Shown here piece after piece: positions 32,101 to 40,817 of a DNA stretch of 64,000 bases; the stretch's first letter is position 1, and every line of letters starts with the position of its first letter. The stretch is from NCBI RefSeq assembly GCF_003730135.1, contig NZ_RJVO01000011.1:1-64000 (forward strand). Reading direction: 5' to 3'. The DNA is from Stagnimonas aquatica. Its GTDB lineage: Bacteria; Pseudomonadota; Gammaproteobacteria; Nevskiales; Nevskiaceae. The translations under genes and the position numbers were made by a program. Below the pieces are notes generated by a model. That model was not told the origin of the DNA, did not search any database, and saw nothing but the letters and a program-made list of their open reading frames with translations.

Positions 32101-32186
32101 GCGGCCTGCTGCAGGAAGTCCAGCAGCAGGGCAATGCCGCGCAGAAGAGCGAAGCCAGCGGCTTGCTGGAGCGCCTGCCGGCCTAA
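29163..32186 (+). CDS. fimV: FimV polar peptidoglycan-binding protein
   Basis: FimV organises type IV pilus and polar functions in Pseudomonas. This 1007-residue protein has a signal peptide (to about TTAAQA), the conserved FimV N-terminal domain (LGMGEINVDSLLNQRFSATI), and a LysM-like domain (VKSQDTLWSIATRLRPDASV, about 245-300). A long Ala/Pro/Lys region, a TM segment near residue 525 (LPLGGLLALVLIGLVGSRVL) and acidic cytoplasmic TPR-like parts (FHLAYGLYDEAILLLKQAL) follow. The end is the FimV C-terminal motif KLDLARAYVEMGDNEMARGL. ATG 29163 has GGGAG five bases upstream; GTG 29157 overlaps it. No pilus genes lie nearby. Confidence 0.92.
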   Translation: MRRTFARVRVLAAAAATAVLVHTTAAQALGMGEINVDSLLNQRFSATIPLYEIDAEDLETLSLSLAPAEAFDRAGLERSDYLSSLEFVIKNDQGRPRVLVSSSQIAHEPVMNLLVQARWAGGKLMREYTVLLDPPQLALPAASKPAKPVPAPQSVTALPPPAPLPTPASAPVVAAKPLPPPPAPVVASKPLPPPAKPDNEFYQTSTETSQAPVSKPAPVRKPELRPAVAAPAAAVPPPAPSGASFGPVKSQDTLWSIATRLRPDASVSMDQVMYALALANPKTIQRGTTVNKGAMLNVPALEAIQAQTPAEAKAGLAALRQSGAPAAKPESKPVPPAPTPAVKPAAAPPAATEKAPASKPEKPVGSASVTAVVPPAAAPAVKTPEPAAPPTAAAPAKPLVKSVAEAFPSASKPEPAKPASSVSTPAPAPAPAPASKIEPVPSKIIAAPTAAPAEAAGPEAKPESPAAKPAETAAAPTATEATPASEPTAVAATPPPAVSPPKLAQTVPAEEDEGGILELLSAYALPLGGLLALVLIGLVGSRVLSTRRGGKRRSSRRESESARAAAVASVAGAAAANRLGDTQVDATRTNPADFEQTQAITQQLDGGAAGGKPSAFESTLIIEPAMAATLQNAAAATQVGQKKTDFDMTTQMQAETLHINLDANDPISEADFHLAYGLYDEAILLLKQALGKTPDRDDVRVKLAETYFAAGKPMEFQLLAEELKPRLSPAEWGKIAIMGSQLCPGVALFKSDAGAELAADFDLGFDDSDLSLPPEPIHSIPTAVSPAPSSSLPPPPIASEAPSLDLAPLDLPEVSIPPLSALKPDVPPVEFNLELDPALVGDVKDIPQEDPDSIDFMLGQSITPLGAASAAPPPALDSNLLEFDLDGSMNPAPGNAKVKTPGVVDELPGLDFQLSLAGDAPQSSLAPAARAQPEPELDLADFEISLTPRELDAGSVEDEFNTKLDLARAYVEMGDNEMARGLLQEVQQQGNAAQKSEASGLLERLPA

Positions 32187-32199
32187 AGGGTGCGCGCCA

Positions 32200-32215
32200 G
32201 CGCCACGCGTGGCGC
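32200..32215. repeat. 16-bp perfect palindrome between fimV and truA
   Basis: GCGCCACGCGTGGCGC is fully self-complementary and lies between the fimV stop and the truA start. With no loop bases it is a weak hairpin but a perfect dyad. It could be a protein site or part of a stem; nothing more can be said. Confidence 0.5.
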
Positions 32216-32255
32216 CGGCCGACTTCCCCTGACGCAGGCCGCCGTACCGATCCCC

Positions 32256-33050
32256 ATGCAGCGCTGGGCCGCACGCATTGAATACCAGGGTGCCGCCTAC
32301 GCCGGCTGGCAGCGGCTGGCGCATATCCGCAGCGTCCAGGGTGAGTTGGAGCAGGCGCTGGGCCAGATCGCAGCGCATCCGGTGCAGGTATTCGCCGCCG
32401 GACGCACCGACGCTGGCGTCCACGGACTGGGGCAGGTGGTGCATTTCGACAGCCCCTCGACGCGCACACCGCTGGCCTGGCTGCTGGGCAGCAATGTCCA
32501 CCTGCCGGACGACATCGCGCTGCGCTGGGTGCAGCCGGTGGCCGCACACTTCCATGCCCGCTATCTGGCGCTGGCGCGGCGCTACCGTTACGTGTTCCTC
32601 AATTCCCGCGCCCGATCAGCCCTGCTGGCCGGTCGGGTGACGTTCTGGCCCCGTGCGCTGGACGAGCAGCGCATGCACGCCGCTGCGCAAGCACTGCTGG
32701 GCGAGCGCGACTTTTCCGCCTTCCGCGACTCCGAATGCCAGTCGCCGACGCCGTTCCGCAACGTCAGCGCGATCCGGGTCTGGCGCAGCGGCGAGTTCGT
32801 GGTGATGGACATCCGCGCCAACGCCTTTCTGCACCACATGGTGCGCAACATCGCCGGCACGCTGGCCGAGGTGGGGCAGGGCAAGCAGCCGCCGGAATGG
32901 GTCGCCGAGGTGCTGTCCAGCCGGCAGCGGCGGCTGGCGGGCATGACCGCGCCGGCCGATGGCCTCTACTTCGTCGGTCCTGAATATCCGGCGGAGTTCG
33001 GCCTGCCGGCGCCGCCGGAGCCCTGGTTTCCGGCGACAATGGCGTCATGA
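32256..33050 (+). CDS. truA: tRNA pseudouridine(38-40) synthase
   Basis: TruA modifies the anticodon arm of many tRNAs. The 264-residue protein starts MQRWAARIEYQGAAYAGWQR, the usual opening, with the catalytic Asp52 in FAAGRTDAGVHGLGQVVHF and the C-terminal IRANAFLHHMVRNIAGTL. ATG 32256 is preferred because TruA begins at this point; the frame is open further upstream. It overlaps trpF by four bases. The fimV-truA-trpF order is conserved in Pseudomonas and relatives. Confidence 0.95.
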   Translation: MQRWAARIEYQGAAYAGWQRLAHIRSVQGELEQALGQIAAHPVQVFAAGRTDAGVHGLGQVVHFDSPSTRTPLAWLLGSNVHLPDDIALRWVQPVAAHFHARYLALARRYRYVFLNSRARSALLAGRVTFWPRALDEQRMHAAAQALLGERDFSAFRDSECQSPTPFRNVSAIRVWRSGEFVVMDIRANAFLHHMVRNIAGTLAEVGQGKQPPEWVAEVLSSRQRRLAGMTAPADGLYFVGPEYPAEFGLPAPPEPWFPATMAS

Positions 33051-33697
33051 ATCCCGGCCGCACCCGCATCAAGTTCTGTGGCATCACCCGTCTGGAAGAC
33101 GCGCTGATCGCGGCCGAACTGGGGGTGGACGTGATCGGCTTCGTGCTGGTGCCTGGCAGCCCGCGCCAGATCACGCTGGCCCAGGCTCGGGCCATCCGCC
33201 TGGCGCTGCCCCCGGGTCCGCGTACCGCCGGCCTGGTACAGAACGCCGACGCGGCGCTGATCGAGGCAGTGCGTACCGAACTCGCTCCCGACCTGCTGCA
33301 GTTCCACGGCAACGAATCGCCGGCGCTGGTGCGCGGCTGCGGCCAGCCCTACATCCGCGCGGTGCCGATGGGCGATCCGCAGTGCTGGTCGGACTGGGAG
33401 CAGGACTACCCGGACGCCTGGGCCCTGCTGGCCGACAGTCACAGCCGCGAAGGCGGCGGCGGCTCTGGCACCGCCTTCCGGTGGTCGGATCTGCCGGCGC
33501 CGGACCAGCGCCGGCGTCCGCTGATGCTGGCCGGTGGTCTGCGCCCGGAGACGGTGGCCGAAGCGATACGCAGCGTGCATCCCTGGGGCGTGGATGTGAG
33601 TAGTGGGATCGAGGCCGCGAAAGGCCGCAAAGATGCCCTTAAAATGCGCGCCTTCGTCGCGGCGGTCCGCGCCGCCGACGCCCAGATGGATTCCTGA
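33047..33697 (+). CDS. trpF: Phosphoribosylanthranilate isomerase
   Basis: TrpF performs the third step of tryptophan synthesis as a separate enzyme, not fused to TrpC. This 216-residue TIM barrel has [20 protein letters not shown], with the catalytic Cys in KFCG, then [10 protein letters not shown], the catalytic Asp in [22 protein letters not shown] and a phosphate site in [19 protein letters not shown]. Start and truA stop overlap (ATGA). It is followed five bases later by trpB. Confidence 0.95.
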   Translation: MNPGRTRIKFCGITRLEDALIAAELGVDVIGFVLVPGSPRQITLAQARAIRLALPPGPRTAGLVQNADAALIEAVRTELAPDLLQFHGNESPALVRGCGQPYIRAVPMGDPQCWSDWEQDYPDAWALLADSHSREGGGGSGTAFRWSDLPAPDQRRRPLMLAGGLRPETVAEAIRSVHPWGVDVSSGIEAAKGRKDALKMRAFVAAVRAADAQMDS

Positions 33698-33702
33698 AAG
33701 AC

Positions 33703-34911
<1,209 letters not shown>

Positions 34912-34948
34912 GCCGTCGCTCTCCAGTGCCGCACCACCCGTACTCCGC

Positions 34949-35761
34949 ATGAGCCGTTTGCAGAAACAACTCGCCGACCTCAAGGCCCAGGGCCGCCGGG
35001 CGCTGATCCCGTTCATCACCGGCGGCGATCCGGCGCCGGCCCATACGGTCGGCCTGATGCACGCCCTGGTGGCGGGCGGCGCCGATGTGATCGAGCTGGG
35101 CATGCCGTTCTCCGACCCGATGGCCGATGGCCCGACCATCCAGCTGGCCTGCGAGCGAGCCTTGGCGGCCGGCACCAACGTCAGCAAGCTGCTGGAGCTG
35201 GTGCGCGAGTTCCGTCGCAGCAACCAGAGCACGCCGGTGGTGCTGATGGGTTATCTGAATCCCATCGAGCACCGTGGCGTCGCCAAGTTCGCCGAGCAGG
35301 CGCGCGATGCTGGCGTCGACGGCGTGCTGATCGTTGACCTCGCGGTGGAGGAAACTCCGGAATTCGCGCCGCTGTTCCGTCAAGCCGGGCTGGACATGAT
35401 CTTCCTGCTGGCGCCAACCAGTTCCGAAGCCCGTATCCGTGCCGTCGCCGCAGTGGGCAGCGGCTATCTCTACTACGTCTCCCTGAAAGGCGTGACCGGT
35501 GCCGCGACCCTCGACGTGGCCGGCGTCGCGCACAAGCTGGCGGAGATTCGCCAGTACACCGCGCTGCCGCTGGCGGTCGGATTCGGCATTCGTGACGCCG
35601 CCAGCGCAGCGGCCGTCGGCCAGGTTGCCGACGGGGTGGTGGTGGGCTCTGCGCTGGTTTCCGAGATCGAAAAGCACGCCGCGACGCCGGAAGTGCTGCC
35701 GGCGCTGCTCACCGCTAAACTCGGCGCCATCCGCAAGGCTCTGGACGAACTTTCGGTTTGA
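34949..35761 (+). CDS. trpA: Tryptophan synthase alpha subunit
   Basis: TrpA cleaves indole-3-glycerol phosphate to indole. The 270-residue TIM barrel carries the catalytic Glu in [19 protein letters not shown], the catalytic Asp in [10 protein letters not shown], and phosphate-binding segments [14 protein letters not shown] and [12 protein letters not shown]. It follows trpB and precedes accD. The trpBA pair inside the trpF-accD interval is the arrangement of Xanthomonas-like genomes rather than Pseudomonas. Confidence 0.96.
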   Translation: MSRLQKQLADLKAQGRRALIPFITGGDPAPAHTVGLMHALVAGGADVIELGMPFSDPMADGPTIQLACERALAAGTNVSKLLELVREFRRSNQSTPVVLMGYLNPIEHRGVAKFAEQARDAGVDGVLIVDLAVEETPEFAPLFRQAGLDMIFLLAPTSSEARIRAVAAVGSGYLYYVSLKGVTGAATLDVAGVAHKLAEIRQYTALPLAVGFGIRDAASAAAVGQVADGVVVGSALVSEIEKHAATPEVLPALLTAKLGAIRKALDELSV

Positions 35762-35884
35762 GTTCATCGTAAACGCTCCCGCCGTTGTACCCCTGTCAGT
35801 TTCCACCTCGGCCCGGCCGTCCACGGTCAGGTCTCGGTCTGGGAAGGCAGCGGTCCAAGGCCGTTCACCAGGATCCGACGCACC

Positions 35885-36754
35885 ATGAGCTGGCTCGACA
35901 AGATTTCCGGTTCCCGTCTGCTGACCGAAGGGGTCCGCCGCAAGAGTGTGCCGGAAGGGCTCTGGACCAAATGCGAAAGCTGTCAGTCGGTGCTCTACCG
36001 CGCCGAGCTGGAACGCACCCTGGAGGTCTGCCCCAAGTGCGGCGCACACCGGCCCATCGGCGCACGCGCGCGACTGCACCATTTTCTTGACCCGGAGCCG
36101 CGCATCGAAATCGCCGCCGGCATCAAGTCGGTCGATCCGCTGGGTTTCAAGGACAGCCGCAAGTACACCGAGCGTCTGAGCGAAGCCATCGAGGACTCGC
36201 AGGAAAACGATGCTCTCATCGTGATGCGCGGCCAGCTGATGGGCCTGCCGCTGGTGACGGCAGCCTTCGAGTTCAGCTTCATGGGCGGCTCGATGGGCTC
36301 GGTGGTTGGCGAAAAGTTTGTGCGTGGCGTCAACACCTGCCTGGATCACGGCATCCCGCTGGTCTGCTTCGCCGCTTCTGGTGGCGCGCGCATGCAGGAG
36401 TCGCTGTTCTCGCTGATGCAGATGGCCAAGACCAGCGCGGCGCTGGCGAAGATGCACGAACGCGGCCTGCCGTTCATTTCGGTGCTCACCCATCCGACCA
36501 TGGGCGGTGTTTCCGCCAGCTTCGCGATGCTGGGCGATCTGCACGTGGCCGAGCCGAATGCGCTGATCGGTTTCGCGGGCCCTCGGGTGATCGAGCAGAC
36601 CGTGCGCGAGAAACTTCCCGAAGGGTTCCAGCGTGCGGAATTCCTCAAGGACAAGGGCGCCATCGACCTGATCGTCGACCGTCGCGACATGCGCGAACGC
36701 CTCTACAAGCTGCTGTCCATGCTCACCCACTTCAAGCCGCCGCTTGCCGCCTGA
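35885..36754 (+). CDS. accD: Acetyl-CoA carboxylase carboxyltransferase subunit beta
   Basis: AccD with AccA transfers CO2 from carboxybiotin to acetyl-CoA for fatty-acid synthesis. The 289-residue protein has the N-terminal zinc ribbon with C30, C33, C49 and C52 (KCESCQSV...VCPKCG), which also binds RNA in E. coli AccD, and the crotonase-like core with [20 protein letters not shown] and [16 protein letters not shown]. The 123 bases before it contain no gene. folC overlaps its end. Confidence 0.97.
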   Translation: MSWLDKISGSRLLTEGVRRKSVPEGLWTKCESCQSVLYRAELERTLEVCPKCGAHRPIGARARLHHFLDPEPRIEIAAGIKSVDPLGFKDSRKYTERLSEAIEDSQENDALIVMRGQLMGLPLVTAAFEFSFMGGSMGSVVGEKFVRGVNTCLDHGIPLVCFAASGGARMQESLFSLMQMAKTSAALAKMHERGLPFISVLTHPTMGGVSASFAMLGDLHVAEPNALIGFAGPRVIEQTVREKLPEGFQRAEFLKDKGAIDLIVDRRDMRERLYKLLSMLTHFKPPLAA

Positions 36755-38006
36755 AGCCACCGCAAGCTGGGGCCTGGACGACTGGCTTCGCTATCAGGAG
36801 CGCCTGCATCCGGCCAGCATCGAACTGGGGCTGGACCGAGTCGCAGCGGTCGCCGACCGTCTCCAACTGCGGACGGCGCCGGCCACCACTCTCACTGTCG
36901 CCGGCACCAACGGCAAGGGCTCGACGACCAGCCTGCTGGCGCTGATCTACCGTCAGGCAGGCTATCGCGTCGGCGCCTACACCTCGCCGCATCTCTACCG
37001 CTACAACGAGCGGGTCATGATCAACGGCGAGACCGCCAGCAATGAGGCGCTCTGTCGCGCTTTCCGGGCGGTGGATCAGGCCAGGGCAGGGGAGTCGCTG
37101 ACCTACTTCGAATTCGGCACGCTCGCGGCACTGTGGCTGTTCCGCGAAGCCGCCGTCGATGTGCAGGTGCTGGAGGTCGGCCTGGGCGGGCGTCTGGATG
37201 CAGTCAACATCCTGGACGCCGATCTCGCTCTGGTCACCAACATCGGTCTCGACCACCGCGAGTGGCTGGGCCCCGACCGCGAAGCCATCGGCACCGAGAA
37301 AGCGGGCGTTTTCCGTCGAGGACGCCCCGCCGTGTGTGTCGACGTCAATCCGCCGCGCAGCCTGCTCCGGGTAGCAGAAGATCTGAACATTCCTCTGCTG
37401 CGACTGGACCGGAACGATTTCGGCTTCCGGTCCGACGGCGCGGTCTGGCACTGGTCCGGCCCTGGGCGGCAACTGCATGGACTGCCTCTGCCCGGGCTCG
37501 CCGGCGCGCATCAGTTGCTCAATGCCGCAGGCGTTATCGCCGCCGTGGAAACCCTGCAGCCGAAATTGCCCGTCCGCGAAGAGGCGATTCGCGCTGCCTT
37601 ACCAGCCTTGCGACTGGCCGGCCGACTGGAACTCCGAGGCGATCTGCTGCTGGATGTCGCCCACAACGCCGAGGCCGCCGAGGTGTTGGCCGCCCATCTC
37701 GCCAGCCGCTATCCGGGGCGGCGGCTGCAATGGCTGGTGGGCATGCTGTCTGACAAGCCGGTGGAGAGAATCGCCGAAATTCTCGGCCCGCATCTGGCTC
37801 AGGCCTGGGTCTTCGGGCTGCCGCCGCCGCGTGGGCTATCGGCAAGCGCCTTGTCGCAGCGTCTGAACCACGCGGGCCTCAGAGCTACCCCCTGCGAAGA
37901 CGCCGCCAGTGCTTTGGCGGCCGCGCGCAGTCAGTCCGCCCCGGGGCTCCCAGTGCTCGTCTGCGGCTCATTTCTCACCATCGCTGCACTCGAAGGCTTA
38001 CTCTGA
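36744..38006 (+). CDS. folC: Bifunctional folylpolyglutamate/dihydrofolate synthase
   Basis: FolC adds glutamate to dihydropteroate and folates. The 420-residue Mur-ligase-like protein has [20 protein letters not shown] (P-loop), [45 protein letters not shown] with the Mg site, and [18 protein letters not shown]. The proposed TTG start at 36744 overlaps the end of accD by 11 bases; no ATG lies at a suitable place, so the exact start is uncertain. The accD-folC-SPOR order is conserved. Confidence 0.93.
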   Translation: MPPEATASWGLDDWLRYQERLHPASIELGLDRVAAVADRLQLRTAPATTLTVAGTNGKGSTTSLLALIYRQAGYRVGAYTSPHLYRYNERVMINGETASNEALCRAFRAVDQARAGESLTYFEFGTLAALWLFREAAVDVQVLEVGLGGRLDAVNILDADLALVTNIGLDHREWLGPDREAIGTEKAGVFRRGRPAVCVDVNPPRSLLRVAEDLNIPLLRLDRNDFGFRSDGAVWHWSGPGRQLHGLPLPGLAGAHQLLNAAGVIAAVETLQPKLPVREEAIRAALPALRLAGRLELRGDLLLDVAHNAEAAEVLAAHLASRYPGRRLQWLVGMLSDKPVERIAEILGPHLAQAWVFGLPPPRGLSASALSQRLNHAGLRATPCEDAASALAAARSQSAPGLPVLVCGSFLTIAALEGLL

Positions 38007-38012
38007 ACCACC

Positions 38013-38681
38013 ATGGGCACCCCGACCGATCCCGAAGTATCGACCGCAGACCTCGTCAAGCGCAGGCTGGTTGGCCTGCTGGTACTGCTGGCGACGGTGT
38101 TTGCGCTGAGCGTGTTGCTGCGTAGTCTTGGTGCCCCTGCGACTGACGACAGCGGTTTGCAGACAGTCGTGGTGCCGCTGGGTAGCGGGGAGTCGCTAAC
38201 GACAGAAACGGCCACAGCCTTGGCGGCGCCGGAGCCGGAGTCAGAAGCGGTCACCGACGCCCCGGCACGCGAAACAGTGCCCAGCGTTGCGGTGGCGGAG
38301 GAGGCCGAGCAGGCGGCCACCACCAGTGCTCAGTCGCCGCCTGGCAAACTTCCCGCACCGCCAAAGCCGGTGATCGCGCCTGCGGCTGCGGTCGCGCCGA
38401 AAGAATCGAAGAAGCCGGTGGCCGCCGACAATGAATCGGCCAAGAAGCAGCGGTGGTTCATCACGCTCGGTTCCTTCAGTGATGCCGCCAATGCCAAGGC
38501 GCTGGCGCAGCGCGCGAAAGCGGCGGGTTTCAGCGCTGAGATCGGCCGCGTCCAATCGGGCGGCAACACGCTGAACCGTGTGCGGATCGGACCATTCAAG
38601 AGCGAGTCCGAAGCCCAGAGCGCGCGCGCAACGCTGATCGTTGAAGGACTTACCGGGGCCAAGCTTCAGAAGGAACCCTAG
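38013..38681 (+). CDS. SPOR-domain membrane protein (DedD-like)
   Basis: This 222-residue inner-membrane protein has a short cytoplasmic N-terminus, one TM helix (LVGLLVLLATVFALSVLL, about 19-36), a Pro/Ala/Glu-rich periplasmic linker and a C-terminal SPOR domain (RWFITLGSFSDAANAKALAQ to RVRIGPFKSESEAQSARATL). SPOR domains bind denuded glycan at the division septum. It follows folC by six bases. In many relatives cvpA and purF come next; here the tRNA array follows instead. Confidence 0.88.
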   Translation: MGTPTDPEVSTADLVKRRLVGLLVLLATVFALSVLLRSLGAPATDDSGLQTVVVPLGSGESLTTETATALAAPEPESEAVTDAPARETVPSVAVAEEAEQAATTSAQSPPGKLPAPPKPVIAPAAAVAPKESKKPVAADNESAKKQRWFITLGSFSDAANAKALAQRAKAAGFSAEIGRVQSGGNTLNRVRIGPFKSESEAQSARATLIVEGLTGAKLQKEP

Positions 38682-38690
38682 CTCGGAATC

Positions 38691-38719
38691 TATCGAGGGC
38701 AGGGGCGATCCGGTATCAT
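38691..38719 (+). promoter_or_regulatory. Putative promoter of the tRNA array
   Basis: TATCAT (38714-38719) is a -10-like element nine bases before tRNA-Thr. TATCGA (38691-38696) at 17 bases is a poor -35. The following GCGGG resembles a GC-rich discriminator of stable-RNA promoters. Weak but correctly placed. Confidence 0.4.
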
Positions 38720-38727
38720 AGCGGGAT

Positions 38728-38803
<76 letters not shown>

Positions 38804-38846
38804 GCTACACCAGTCTCAAGGCAGTGTGACCCAGGCTTGCGATCCC

Positions 38847-38934
38847 GGAGAGGTGGCAGAGTGGTCTATTGCGGCGGTCTTGAAAACCGCTGACGGGCAA
38901 CCGTCCGGGGGTTCGAATCCCTCCCTCTCCGCCA
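38847..38934 (+). tRNA. tRNA-Ser(TGA)
   Basis: This 88-base class II tRNA has acceptor GGAGAGG/CCTCTCC, anticodon loop TCTTGAAAA with TGA, a long variable arm (TGACGGGCAACCGTC region), T-loop GTTCGAATC and encoded GCCA. It reads UCA codons. Confidence 0.95.
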
Positions 38935-38953
38935 TTGCTACGATTGTTGGTAC

Positions 38954-39030
38954 GCGCCCGTAGCTCAGTCGGATAGAGCAACTGCCTTCTAAGCAGTCGG
39001 TCGGGGGTTCGATTCCCTCCGGGCGCGCCA
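38954..39030 (+). tRNA. tRNA-Arg(TCT)
   Basis: This 77-base cloverleaf has acceptor GCGCCCG/CGGGCGC, anticodon stem ACTGC/GCAGT, anticodon TCT in CTTCTAA, T-loop GGTTCGATTCC and encoded GCCA. It reads AGA and perhaps AGG, rare codons in this GC-rich genome. Confidence 0.95.
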
Positions 39031-39043
39031 AATTTGAAAAAGG

Positions 39044-39054
39044 TTTGCTACAAT
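39044..39054 (+). promoter_or_regulatory. Extended -10 upstream of tRNA-His
   Basis: TTTGCTACAAT holds TGC directly before TACAAT (39049-39054), an extended -10, eleven bases before tRNA-His. It could give the last two tRNA genes a second promoter. No -35 fits at 17 bases; a TTGAAA at 39034 is too close. Confidence 0.4.
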
Positions 39055-39064
39055 AGCGGTCTAC

Positions 39065-39141
39065 GGTGGCCGTAGCTCAGTTGGTAGAGTCCCAGATTGT
39101 GATTCTGGTTGTCGCGGGTTCGAGCCCCGTCGGTCACCCCA
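39065..39141 (+). tRNA. tRNA-His(GTG)
   Basis: This 77-base tRNA has the extra 5' G (G-1 at 39065) opposite C73, specific to tRNA-His. Acceptor GTGGCCG/CGGTCAC contains one G-U pair. The anticodon is GTG in ATTGTGATT, the T-loop GGTTCGAGCCC, and CCCA is encoded. Confidence 0.95.
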
Positions 39142-39158
39142 GATAAAAGTTTCAAAGC

Positions 39159-39233
39159 GGGTTGCTAGCTCAATGGTAGAGCAGCTGACTCTTAATCAGT
39201 AGGTTCGGGGTTCGAGTCCCTGGCAACCCACCA
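39159..39233 (+). tRNA. tRNA-Lys(CTT)
   Basis: This 75-base cloverleaf has acceptor GGGTTGC/GCAACCC, anticodon stem CTGAC/ATCAG region, anticodon CTT in ACTCTTAAT, T-loop GGTTCGAGTCC and encoded ACCA. It reads AAG. It is the last tRNA before a terminator. Confidence 0.93.
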
Positions 39234-39271
39234 AATTACTTTCAGAACAAAACAGTAATTTGTACCCGCAG

Positions 39272-39304
39272 AAGCCCGGATGAGAATCCGGGCTTTCTTG
39301 TTTT
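39272..39304 (+). terminator. Rho-independent terminator of the tRNA array
   Basis: AAGCCCGGAT (39272-39281) pairs perfectly with ATCCGGGCTT (39286-39295) over GAGA, followed by TCTTGTTTT. A second stem, CAAATTACT/AGTAATTTG (39232-39240, 39254-39262), lies between it and tRNA-Lys and could help processing. Confidence 0.9.
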
Positions 39305-39424
39305 GGCGGCTCGCAGAGCCGCAGAGTTCGCAGGCTGTCCGACGATTGATCCCGGTCAGTTCGAAGGCAGGGCAGAGGGCCTAGCATCAAGCCTCTTCAG
39401 CCAGGTTCCCCACGAGACCAAGCC

Positions 39425-39754
39425 ATGACTCCGACCGACACCGCCCGCCGTCGTTTCCTGCAACTTGCTGTTACCAGCGCCGCCTGTTTATCTCTCGGAA
39501 AAAGTCTGACAGCCTGGAGCGCTGCCCCCCGATTGGGCCTCGACGACCCGCAGGGGAAGGCCTTGGGCTATGTCGAAGACGCCTCGAAGCTCACCGTCGC
39601 CAAGGAAGCCGCCTACAAAAAGGGCAGCGTCTGTTCGGGATGCGCGCTCTTTGATTCCAGCAAGAGCGAAGGCGGCTATGCTCCCTGCCTCGCGTTCTCC
39701 GGCAAAACGGTAAACGCCAAGGGCTGGTGTCGAGCGTTTGCAGCCAAGAGCTGA
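39425..39754 (+). CDS. High-potential iron-sulfur protein (HiPIP)
   Basis: This 109-residue periplasmic electron carrier has a twin-arginine signal (TARRRFLQLAVTSAACLSLG) and a mature domain with four cluster ligands: C70, C73, C88 and C102. They lie in SVCSGCALF, YAPCLAF and GWCRAF, the HiPIP pattern with Trp before the last Cys. HiPIPs pass electrons from the bc1 complex or sulfur/acetate enzymes to oxidases or reaction centres; the partner is not visible here. The gene stands alone with its own terminator. Confidence 0.93.
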   Translation: MTPTDTARRRFLQLAVTSAACLSLGKSLTAWSAAPRLGLDDPQGKALGYVEDASKLTVAKEAAYKKGSVCSGCALFDSSKSEGGYAPCLAFSGKTVNAKGWCRAFAAKS

Positions 39755-39772
39755 ATCCTCAGGTTTAAAACC

Positions 39773-39816
39773 AGAAATCTGGGCAGATGCTTCCGATCTC
39801 AGCCAGATTTCTTTTA
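39773..39816 (+). terminator. Probable terminator after the HiPIP gene
   Basis: AGAAATCTGG (39773-39782) pairs perfectly with CCAGATTTCT (39803-39812) across a 20-base loop, followed by TTTACC. The loop is larger than usual, but position and T-run support termination. Confidence 0.6.
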
Positions 39817-40334
39817 CCTTCTACATTTACCATAATATACATTGTGCTCAATTATGGAGACCGATGCCGGCGCAGGGATGGCGCCTAAATCGGAGCTATA
39901 TCCAGCGACCACAGAACCCAAAGTAACCACGCCGATTAACGACCGTTGAAACACCTTGCACTCTGCTTCCTCGGGCCATGACTACGACGCTCGGCAAGCG
40001 CACGCGTCTGCACCCTGGCGTCTGTAGAGTCCATTTAGCGAGCATTGGCAATCGCCGCCGCAGATCGGCGCATACGACAGTTGGAATTGCGACTCATATT
40101 GCCGATTGCCTCGAAAATTACTGAGCGCCCAGCCAGCCGGCTTCCCTAGGAGGCTTGGCTGTTGGGGCCTGCAACAAGCCACAACCAGCCCCGCGGCACG
40201 CCCCCAGGCGGCGAAGAGGTCATTTTCAGCGCATTTTTTTGCGCTTCACCACGTGATTTCCCCTACGTACGCCTTCTGTTCCTATAGGATTCAAGGGCGC
40301 AATTTCAGCGCTCTAGACAAGAGGAGTTTGAAGC
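39817..40334. other. Gap between HiPIP and the SWIB gene
   Basis: No supported gene is present; short frames on either strand lack family features. The stretch is somewhat AT-richer than its surroundings. It contains AGCGCA-T6-TGCGCT (40228-40245), a small hairpin, and near the end GAGGAG, a good ribosome site for the SWIB gene. A promoter is expected here but none is clear. Confidence 0.55.
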
Positions 40335-40742
40335 ATGGCTACTGCCACCAAGAAGAAGCCTGCAGCGAAGAAGCCCGCTGCCAAGAAAGCAGCACCGAAG
40401 AAGGCCGTCGTCGCCAAGAAGGCTCCGGCGAAGAAAGTTGTCGCCGCCAAGAAGCCCGCTGCCAAGAAGGCTCCGAAGGTGAAGGTCAAGCGCAAGCCGA
40501 ACGCCGCCCTGATGAAGCCGATGACGCCGAGCGCCACGCTCGCCGCCGTCGTGGGTGCCAAGCCGCAGCCGCGCGGTCAGATCACCAAGAACCTCTGGGC
40601 CTACATCAAGAAGAACGGGCTGCAGGACAAGACCAACAAGCGCCAGATCAACGCCGACGAGAAGCTGAAGGCGATCTTCGGCGGCAAGGCCAGCGTCAGC
40701 ATGTTCGAGATGACCAAGCTGGTCAGCAAGCACATCAGCTAA
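40335..40742 (+). CDS. SWIB/MDM2-domain protein with Lys/Ala-rich histone-H1-like tail
   Basis: This 135-residue protein joins an N-terminal tail made of AAKK/PAAKK repeats (residues 4-55) to a C-terminal SWIB/MDM2 fold (PSATLAAVVGAKPQPRGQIT, NLWAYIKKNGLQDKTNKRQI, MFEMTKLVSKHIS). The tail resembles histone H1 and bacterial HC1-type DNA-binding tails, so a nucleoid-binding role is likely. SWIB proteins of this kind are known in chlamydiae and many proteobacteria, without a settled function. ATG 40335 is preceded by GAGGAG. A terminator follows directly. Confidence 0.88.
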   Translation: MATATKKKPAAKKPAAKKAAPKKAVVAKKAPAKKVVAAKKPAAKKAPKVKVKRKPNAALMKPMTPSATLAAVVGAKPQPRGQITKNLWAYIKKNGLQDKTNKRQINADEKLKAIFGGKASVSMFEMTKLVSKHIS

Positions 40743-40759
40743 ACGATGCGGCATTGAAC

Positions 40760-40797
40760 CGGCGGCGCAGCCCTCGAGCTGACGCCGCCGTTTTTTT
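40760..40797 (+). terminator. Rho-independent terminator after the SWIB gene
   Basis: CGGCGGCG (40760-40767) pairs with CGCCGCCG (40783-40790), with a small inner AGC/GCT pair in the loop, followed by seven T. It also separates the convergent bkd operon. Confidence 0.88.
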
Positions 40798-40817
40798 GCC
40801 TGCGCGACGGCGACCGG

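Noticed and set aside
29634-32555. A 973-codon open frame on the minus strand over fimV and truA
   Set aside because: It is a GC-rich antisense shadow: composition is Arg/Gly/His/Gln-rich with no family motifs, while the plus strand encodes clear FimV and TruA.
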